A stretch of 64,000 nucleotides of DNA from Toxorhynchites rutilus septentrionalis (lineage: Eukaryota > Arthropoda > Insecta > Diptera > Culicidae): positions 93,184,575 to 93,248,574 of the forward strand of contig NC_073746.1 of the NCBI RefSeq assembly GCF_029784135.1, given 5' to 3'. Shown here in pieces: positions 56,821 to 64,000 of this stretch. Numbering within the stretch: position 1 is the stretch's first letter; every line of letters begins with the position of its first letter. The notes beneath the pieces were generated by a model that saw only the letters and a program-made list of their open reading frames with translations, was not told the origin of the DNA and ran no database searches. The position numbers and the translations under genes were made by a program.

Positions 56821-57755
56821 TTAAGTCAAATACGCGCCGTTTTGTTCGCAAACTTGTAGCCATTTAGAAGGCAACTTCATTATCCCCCCAGCCAGTTTTC
56901 GCAAGTCTCTTTTGAGGCCAACTTAATATCACCAAGAGCGTTTTGCATGGACCGGAAGGGATGATAATCGCTTGGAGCCAGGTCCGGACTATACGGTGGA
57001 TGCAATAGGACATCCCATCCGAGCTCCCGTAGCTTCTGGCGGGTCATCAAAGATGTGTGAGGCCGAGCGTTGTCCTGGTGGAAAACAACACCATTCCTAT
57101 TGATCATTTCTGGCCGTAGAGAACCGAGTTGAATGTCTGGCCATAGTTGAGCAGCTCATTCCCTTCCAATCCCACCAAACACACAGCAAAACCTTCCTGG
57201 CCGTCAATCCGGACTTGGCGATGGTTTGGGCCGACTCACCGCGCTTCGACCACGACTTTTTTCGCTTTAGGTTGTCGTACGTGATCCACTTTTTTTTCAA
57301 AAGTCACCATCTTCTTCAAAAATGAGTCGAGTTCGTTCCGTTTCAGTAGTGCATCGCAGGCGATTCGGTCTAAAAGATTTTTTTGCGTCAACTCTTGTGG
57401 CACCCATACATCCTTACAGCTTTTTTTGGATTCCAATCTTCTGCAAATGGTTCCAAACGGTTCTATGGTCTATACCCAGTTCCTGGCCGATCGAGCGAGT
57501 GCTCACATGCCGGTCTACTAGGATGATTTCAACGATTTTATCGGTTTTCACGACGATTGGCCTACCAGTGCGGGGTGTATCTTCGACAGTCACTACACCA
57601 GAACGAAATCGATCAACCCAACGCTGTGCTGTGCGAATAGTTACAGTATCGGGTCCATAAACTACACGATTTTTTTCGGCCACATTCGTTGCAGTTTTAC
57701 CTCGCAAGTAGTAAAAACGTAAAATATGGCGAATGTCTTGCTTGGTGGACTCCAT
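56821..57755 (-). pseudogene. mariner DD34D transposase, frameshifted
   Basis: Start MESTKQDIRHILRFYYLRGK at 57755. The N-terminal helix-turn-helix domains include DTVTIRTAQRWVDRFRSG and TRSIGQELGIDHRTVWNHL. A frameshift near 57425 leads to KDVWVPQELTQKNLLDRI, and another near 57240 precedes the region with the first catalytic aspartate, which I could not read cleanly. The last catalytic part is VVFHQDNARPHTSLMTRQKL, then HPPYSPDLAPSDYHPF, with 34 residues between the aspartates as in true mariners. A shift in a G run near 56885 precedes the end (MKLPSKWLQVCEQNG), stopping at 56821-56823. Dead copy. Confidence 0.85.
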
Positions 57756-57950
57756 CTTTGACGCGCTATAACTTGAGACTGAAAAGGACAATCACAATAC
57801 TGTCAAAACGACACTTGTAGCACAGATTGTCGTCTTTAAGTAGCCGAATAGTATGACACGATGTGATAAGTACAAGACAAGATATGTTTAAGTGTTGCCA
57901 TATATTGACAATATACGACATTTCTTTTTCCCCAACCCAATATATATAGA

Positions 57951-58300
57951 CGAGGTGCTTCTCTTATTTTCTGAAATCTTTGATCGATTATCCATGAGCT
58001 AAGAAAAATCACTGTATTATAAATATGATAAATATCTAGCACTTAATGCGATACATTCAATTTTTCAGTAATTAATAAATCTTGTTCATTTCTCATTAAT
58101 TTTAATCATTTATCATCACATCATTTTTTTTATGTTTTTGCGGCTTTGATCGAACGTTTGCAACATATCCCCGATTATTGATCGCGTAAAAGAATTAGGT
58201 TTCGCGTGACCAAATTAATGCACCGTATTTCGATTGTCTATCCTCACACAAAGCTCTTCGCCCATTCTATATTTCTAATTCAATCTATGAATTAATGGGT
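57951..58300. other. AT-rich spacer
   Basis: No feature recognised; this is the flank of Helitron-like repeat A. Confidence 0.3.
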
Positions 58301-60001
58301 CTATACACAAATTGTATCACCCAGTTTCACCAAATTGCCTAATGTGAAACCGGCAGTGGAATGGATAGCCGGCTTGTCTTACCCCTTGGGCGGCAGCAAC
58401 CATCGCCATCATCACCATGGCCGGATGATGGTCATCGTGCACGGAGTAGAAGCAAACGCAGAAGAACATAACCGCCCCCCACACAAGTGCCCGTGAGAAT
58501 GCGGCTCGCTCTGTGCTGCTGCTACCGATGCTTTTCCGATCGGTCGGTGTGGGGGTGGCGAGTGCCAAGCGGGAGATATAAATAATGTTGCATTTGTGTG
58601 ATGGGTTTTACCTCTGGTTTTTATGCAGCGCTCAAAAAGGAACAGTGTCTGCCAGCGAGATATATTACACACACCGGCTGTGGTCTCTCGGCGAAGCCCT
58701 GCGGAATCGAATGAAGCGATCTCGATAAAAATCACTTCAATCTTCCTCACCTCCCCCCTCCCCCCGAAAGGAGTGACTACCAGCTATTGAATTGCGCGTC
58801 GTCCTCCAACTCTCTTCAGTCCAGGCCGTTTGGCTTTTATTTTCATTTTTTTTTTATTTTCATTGGTTTGATGCCGCGGACGCGATCGGCAGCGTGGAGA
58901 ATGAAGACTGGAAAAAAAAAACGCGAGCCCTCTTTTGATTTGATGTGTACGGAGCTTACACTCCGCCTACAAAAATGTTCGTTTTGATGGGCTTTCCTTC
59001 TGAAGAGGCTTTCGGCCGCTTCGCGTTGGAGCATTTTAAGAAGTGATATTTCTTCCTATTTCTTTTATTTATCCCTGCTTTCAGTTGATCGTCTCTGAAT
59101 GATACATGGCTCGGTAACATGTTATTAGAGAGGCTTTGGTTTTTGCATATAAAGGTGGAAATGAAGTAGAACTAATATTTCATTTGGGACTGTTGTACAT
59201 TGCGACTGTGAGAATGATAGGCGTAATCGTTTTAATTTACGGGCTTTATACGGATTTCACCTCGGGGAGTATATATGGATTTCGTGCGAGACGTTTGCTA
59301 ACGCTGGTAGGAGGTTTTGAGCAAATCGATATTTCGACCGCGAGTTGCATTGAGTGTCCGGTGTTATGGTCAAAACATTCGTATTTTAATCATCGAATAA
59401 TTACAATGATTATCCACTCGGCAATTTTATATTCTTCCATGGATGAGCACCACTAATTATGAAAAATTACGCCCGAGGATTGCACTGAAATCTCCCAATA
59501 CAGTACTAACTTTTCTGGAAAATCCGAAAAATATCGTATCGTATCACCTGGACAGCTTGGGGACCTCTGGGGCTCGAGCATCAGTCTTCTGGAGCACGGG
59601 CATCGTGAAGGAAGAGAACGAAGCTCTGTTGGGAGGCTAACGAACTGAACTTGCTGCTGTTGGTCATCACATTTTTCAGCTTCAAACTGCAAGTTGGAAA
59701 GGGAGAAATTTTATAATATTGATAAATTACAGCATATCCTTTCCGGTGGTGTGAAAATTGGCTCTCGTTTTTATTTGCACCTCTCACCTCTTCCCACCCC
59801 AATACCTACCATACACACGTAGTGCAGATATATGAAGATAAATTTTCCACAAAGTGTTATCTGCCCGAAAGAAGAAACAATTCGAGTGGTGTTGCGCTCC
59901 AATCTGGTCGAAAAGTATCACCCCCACACTGCCACATTCGATAACTTTGGCACTGTGTGTTGGAGAAAATTTTCATTTTCCTCTCGTTTTCTTTCTTCCA
60001 G
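58300..60001. other. GC-richer low-copy DNA upstream of the exon, probably intron
   Basis: No transposon family of this window occurs here. GC-rich patches at 58320-58760 and 59540-59640 contain short ORFs on both strands without motifs. The final 25 bases are pyrimidine-rich and end in CTTCCAG, the acceptor of the exon at 60002. Confidence 0.45.
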
Positions 60002-60386
60002 ACGAAGGCGAGGACGGTGTTGAGCATCCGGTAACGAAAGATGTATTATCGTCGGGGTCAGCTAGTCCATCATCAACCCATTCCCGGGAAGGCGCATCGC
60101 CGCTCCGGCTGGTGGCCAGCAAACGGGAATCAGCCCTGTTACGAAATCAAACACCACAATCATCAACGCCATCATCGTCCTGTTCAGTGGCGGTGGCCAT
60201 TGCTCACCAGCAGGCAGCGCCTTCCCATCTTCCCGCAAATGCACAACCGGAAACGCCATCAGCAAGGGATCGATCCTCAAGGGTCGACCGTGGACAGGGC
60301 AACGTTTCGCCTGTCTTGATTGATCCACACGATGATGTGGAGCATCGCATTCCAGCCACACTAATCCAAGACTACAGCTTAGAGCG
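60002..60386 (+). CDS. Internal coding exon of an unidentified host gene
   Basis: A 385-bp open segment lies between a pyrimidine-rich acceptor (TTTTCTTTCTTCCAG, ending 60001) and a strong donor (GTGAGT, 60387-60392). The frame that fits both sites reads DEGEDGVEHPVTKDVLSSGS, continues through SPLRLVASKRESALLRNQ and ends IDPHDDVEHRIPATLIQDYS then LER. The first codon is completed by one base of the previous exon and the last is split after two bases. The peptide is rich in Ser, Pro, Ala and Gln, with acidic and basic patches, typical of a disordered linker; there is no enzyme motif, signal peptide or membrane segment. I do not recognise the protein. Two other frames are also open, so the frame choice rests on splice phase and residue composition. 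Confidence 0.65.
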
Positions 60387-61375
60387 GTGAGTACAGACGA
60401 ATTGTCTGAACTTTTTTTTTCGTTTTATCTCAACCGAGCGGTGCCAAAATGGGTTAACAAGGGAGCGATGCTTCCTCCAATCGGCGCATCCCTTGCCGCT
60501 TCGAATTCAAACAATCAACAGCTCGAGTGAAAGATCTCTCATCGGGGGCCAGAAGACGAATAAATTGCACTGGGAGTGAGAAATTGCATTCATTTCGCAT
60601 CCTCGCCCGTAACTTTTGCCTTCCGGGTTTCTTCAACTCATCATCGCAACACACAGTTGGAAGATTGAAGACAGTGGCACCACCACACCCTCTGGCCTCT
60701 AGGTTCTTACCACACCCGCAACACGCGGGGGTTGTGGAGAAAGCAGCAAAACATATTAGATAATCTCGAAAAGATAAAACTTTTGATGTGTATATTTCGC
60801 TCTACCGCTTTCGTACGATGGCGATGGCGAAATGTTCTAGTGTACCATTTCACTTACCCCTTATTCCGATAGTGACCCAAGGATCGCATAGGTTGGCGTC
60901 ATGAATTTTAGTTTCAATCAATCTATCACTTCGATCTTTTCAAATTCTGGATACAGCTAGCGAGTGATGGAAGGGATGATGAGACGAAAGCTGCATTTTT
61001 TCACCGCAATTTAAAGTTTCTGTGCTAATGTGGAAAAGAAGTGTTGGCAGTTCATAAGCTCTTTGGCTACCGAGAAAATAATGGTTAACGTTTTCCTAAT
61101 ATAATTCAGAGAAAAATATTGTTCGAACATTAAATTGAATTATACATTTTTTAACATAATTGTAAAGACACATTTTGTACCACCTCAAACGTTTGGAATA
61201 ATCACCTGACATCCTTAGCTACGAAGTTCAATGTTTATATATGATTGTGTTTTATGCAAATGCCAATTTAATCGTCGCTTACCCATTTCTGTATTAGCAT
61301 TGAAGGTTTTAGTTTGAAAAGTACATTCTGTCAATTATATACCAGGCATTTTTGTTTAAAAAATAATCGGTGTGT
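60387..61375. other. Probable downstream intron
   Basis: It begins with the GTGAGT donor. The first 400 bases are still GC-richer; the rest is AT-rich. No further exon with convincing splice sites and open frame was seen. Confidence 0.4.
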
Positions 61376-62255
61376 TATACTATGACAACTAAAAAGGTGG
61401 ACTTCGTCCCGCCCAAAAAAGATTTTTTGATATGAATTCTTTCGAACATTCACGTTTTGACGTAGGACTACGTCTTTCATTTATGTACCGGGGTGTAAGT
61501 TCGAAGATTCCAAAACGAGAGAATAGAGCTGGGGTGCATGATTTTGAACGTTAATACCTCTTTGCCGGCTGAACGGACAGATAAGATTCATTCGAAAGAC
61601 AAAATGTCCAAGAGTTATATGATCGTTAATTATTGATCAGGAAACCTGTTTCAATAGCTTAAAAGTTACTTTGAAAATAACCTGTTTTCACAAAAAACGT
61701 ATATAAACGTATATAGCCTCGGAAATCAACTCAGTTATGAGCGGTTGATGTACGATCGCTGAAATCTGTGTGTTTCCCTAACACAGATTTCTAAATCAAT
61801 GAGCCAAGGGAAATAGGCATATCAAAATAGATGCAATGTGCGGGTACTTTTGTACTCAGAACGAATTGTAAAATAGATTGATCGTTTAGTCATTCTTCCG
61901 TTCACATATTTTGGAAGTTCACCATAAATGAATGAAATGAACAAGGAATCATGACATACGTCAGATTTGTAACGAAGAACGTAATCTATCACAATGCATG
62001 ATTTGACCTAAATTGGGATTTATTGGCAATTGAAATCGAACATTGTTTCATTCAATCACAGGTTTAATGAATAGTTTAATCAATACACTAACATGATTAA
62101 TAAGCCAACGATAGTCCTACGTCAACCCTACGGTTATAGCTTAGGTATAAGCCACCCATAGATCTCTTACTAAACGAACGTTCGCAGAACTCTCCATTGA
62201 TTGATGATCTGGTCGGCCCTTTTTATTTTCTTTTTACTATAAATTACCTATTAGA
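61376..62255 (-). repeat. Helitron-like repeat C, degraded fragment split by repeat T
   Basis: GGACTTCGTCCCGCCCAAAA and TTCGAACATTCACGTTTT (61398-61458) match the CTAG-end region of repeats A and B. The following consensus part, GTTCGCAGAACTCTCCATTG, reappears after 62156. The CTAG terminus itself is decayed, and the copy stops near 62255. Confidence 0.55.
61458..62156 (+). mobile_element. Dispersed repeat family T, copy 2
   Basis: It starts GACGTAGGACTACGTC (61459-61474), then ATTTATGTACCGGGGTGTAA, and ends with GATAGTCCTACGTC (62110-62123) plus about 33 bases, GGTTATAGCTTAGGTATAAG being part of them. Insertion into Helitron-like repeat C sets both boundaries to within a few bases. Shorter than copy 1 by internal loss. 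No coding capacity. Confidence 0.65.
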
Positions 62256-63840
62256 GGAGATGTGTCTAAAACGCGTCTGCCGGGCAATTTAACCCGCCTG
62301 GTTTACTCGTAAACCAGCAAGAATCGAATAGCAATGGATACAGGCAATCGTGCTAGTCAATGATAGAATTGTACCACGCAAGTTTTACATTTGTAACATG
62401 CTTTAAAAAAATAAGAAAAATAATTTTCTTTGGAAGCGATTTTCGATGTAATTTTCTACATCATTTCTATAAGGTTTTTGTTACTTGAAACAGATTCAGA
62501 GGCGATAACTGTGGGTCATATTTATTGAGTCGAGTTCCCAGTGAATATCACAGATGAAGAAAATGGCAAGAAAGGATTCTTTTCTTTCTCAATTTGATAT
62601 TTTCCATATCAGCTCACCATCGGGCATTATGGTATACCCTCGATCGGGGCAATTTACTCGCTTTCGGCCGTAAACATTCTCACGAGAGAAATAGCTTGAA
62701 TGTGAGGGATGCCAGATGATTTTTTCAAATATCTCTGCATGGCACGAATAAATGCCTTGAAATGTAATCATAATGAACAAAAATGAGCAAATCATCACGA
62801 TATTTCTAAATCATGTTCGATAAATCACACAAACAATTATTTTCACATACTTTGAAATAACCTCAGTATGTTTTCACAAAATTAAATGAGTGGCTTAGAA
62901 TGAAAGGGGTGTAAGTGATTTGATCGATTTCTCTACAACGACTCTCTCTTTTGGTCATAACTTAGCTGCAAACTCATTCCCACCTGTATTTGATAATGTG
63001 GAAGGTAAGTCAGAACCTTATCTATCGTATTCTATAGCAAACTAAAAATTGGAATGTTTTTGTAGTTGAGTTATTTATCAAAGAAAAAGTTGACGAAGAG
63101 AAGTCGATCAATTACACCCCTTGCATTCTAAGCCCCTCAAATGTCTTCAAAACGAAAACATGTTTTCACATCCGGAATCTATATTATGTGCTCAGAGAAT
63201 GCAGAAAAACAAGAAAGCGGACTGGAGAACTAATACACGAATACTGAGAGAACACGCTCACCGGAGAAACGGTTTCTTCTCTTCGCTGGTGGGCATTAAG
63301 GGAATGGATTGATGGAATCTCTCATTCATACAAGCTGTTCCTTTGAGCTTTTCAGTCTTTGAGAGAAACAGCTTATGGGCATATTACACTTCTGCTGGGC
63401 CATTTAACACCGGAAATTTTGAATTTGGGCGCCTTACAAAATAATATTCGTAGCACTTTTGTTATTGAGTATCTAAAATACAGAATGATTACAGATGACT
63501 GAGAGTTAACTAACCTACGTACTGACGTAGTTATTACCTTAAATTTCAAGAACACGGTCAAGATAAATCCATTCTCGCTTAGGGGGTGCGTATTACACAC
63601 TTCTCCTATACTTCTACCAAAACTCATGGCTGGGTAAGGAAGTTGAAAGTACCCCCAAACCAAATCACCCGCTCTATGAAAATATTGTATAGGATACCAA
63701 ATAAGAAATTTTGACTATTTTTTGAACCCCTATGTGGTTCATCATAGGATTTAGAGTAGTGCGGGGCAAAGGTGCGCACCTTATTGTTGTCGTCCAATAA
63801 CTTTTGAAATAAAAGCAAATAAAATTCAGTTTGCTTACCA
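62256..63840. other. AT-rich DNA, one hairpin
   Basis: A perfect 9-bp stem with 2-base loop (CTGGTTTAC-TC-GTAAACCAG) lies at 62298-62317. No gene, exon or repeat family is otherwise supported; ORFs are short and motif-free. Confidence 0.35.
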
Positions 63841-64000
63841 AATTGTATATACATATATATATTAGAGTGCCAATGGATGTATGGGAAAACAGTGAGCCTC
63901 GAATTTTCAAAGAAAACATAATTAAAAATGTTGATTCCCACGACAAACTACCCATTTACTAGTGTCGCACAGCGGTCAAAGTTTGAGTTTTTTGGAAACC
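63841..64000. repeat. Dispersed-repeat fragment at window end
   Basis: GAGTGCCAATGGATGTATGG and CAAAGTTTGAGTTTTTTGG recur, inverted, near 34020-34185. The fragment continues beyond the window. Confidence 0.45.

Larger units (their letters stand above)
52141..57940 (-). mobile_element. mariner (DD34D) element inserted in repeat A, itself split
   Basis: Terminal inverted repeats of about 28 bp (GGGTTGGGGAAAAAGAAATG at 52143 and inverted ending at 57938) flank the element, with TA duplications at 52139-52140 and 57941-57942. Own sequence is 52141-52199 plus 56803-57940, about 1.2 kb, the usual mariner size. The gap is Helitron-like repeat B. The transposase lies on the minus strand. Confidence 0.85.
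51126..57950 (-). mobile_element. Helitron-like repeat A, interrupted by nested insertions
   Basis: The plus strand reads A/CTAGCTGACCCGGCAAAC at the left; the right end, beyond a mariner insertion, is TATATATAGA at 57941-57950. On the minus strand this is a TC start and a CTAG end, the hallmark of Helitrons, with CCCGGC...GCC pairing next to CTAG as a weak terminal hairpin. Own sequence is 51126-52140 and 57941-57950. The interior is a tandem of roughly 110-130-bp modules (51455-51990) with CATAGAAAC, ATGCCAAATTTGG and ATGCAGAAATTTG. No Rep/helicase ORF, so non-autonomous. Confidence 0.6.

Noticed and set aside
60041..60361. Alternative open frames on both strands inside the 60-kb exon
   Set aside because: They do not match the splice phases as well and give residue patterns expected of out-of-frame reading of the chosen frame.
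1..64000. Endogenous viral fragments, common in Aedes genomes
   Set aside because: No glycoprotein, RNA-dependent RNA polymerase or nucleocapsid motif was seen; all polymerase-like sequences are LINE reverse transcriptases.

Overview
The window looks like mosquito DNA, most likely a culicine of the Aedes type. It is AT-rich, packed with transposable elements and almost free of host genes. The diagnostic elements are a tRNA-derived SINE ending in a GAA-type triplet tail (Feilai-like), a DD37E IS630-Tc1-mariner element of the kind known from mosquitoes, I-clade LINEs, pogo-like and TTAA-type miniature elements, and Helitron-like repeats. No bacterial, organellar, rRNA or CRISPR feature is visible.

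Layout. At 1-2533 (-) is a 5'-truncated I-clade LINE whose ORF2 is uninterrupted to the window edge. 2.5-7 kb holds low-copy DNA, a mariner relic and a GC-richer island; a LINE RNase H fragment follows at 6.9-8.0 kb. From 8.5 to about 16 kb lie pogo-like elements with 118-bp internal repeats, an inverted relative, and a dispersed repeat inserted in that relative. 16-22.9 kb is mostly unrecognised AT-rich DNA with a CACGTG-palindrome repeat pair and a transposase relic, then a GC-richer island. A second copy of the dispersed repeat (22.9-24.9 kb) abuts an L1-like LINE (-) that is cut by a Mutator-like element with a 9-bp target duplication. A DD37E transposon, a Feilai-like SINE, fold-back repeats and a second transposase relic fill 28.7-35.4 kb, followed by a TTAA miniature element and a GC-rich low-copy island (36.6-38.8 kb).

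From 38.9 to 50.1 kb come a small inverted-repeat element, a Tc1 relic, an internally deleted copy of the replication clamp-loader gene RFC3, a pogo-like miniature element, a second tRNA-like SINE, and a nearly full-length but inactivated I-clade LINE (-). The segment 51.1-57.95 kb is a four-level nest: Helitron-like repeat, then mariner, then a second Helitron-like repeat, then an L2/CR1-type LINE. Junctions and target sites give the order of insertion. From 58.3 kb the sequence becomes GC-richer and low-copy and carries the only host coding exon I can support (60002-60386, +), flanked by good splice sites. A Helitron fragment split by another repeat and plain AT-rich DNA finish the window.

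Functionally the window reads as intron or intergenic DNA around one host exon, remodelled by repeated transposition. Apart from the edge-truncated ORF2, every transposon protein I could read through has frameshifts, stops or lost catalytic residues. I found no convincing new biological system. The most informative signals are exact transposon junctions, the RFC3 fragment, a compensated frameshift that erases two zinc knuckles, and GC-rich low-copy islands whose function cannot be read from sequence alone.
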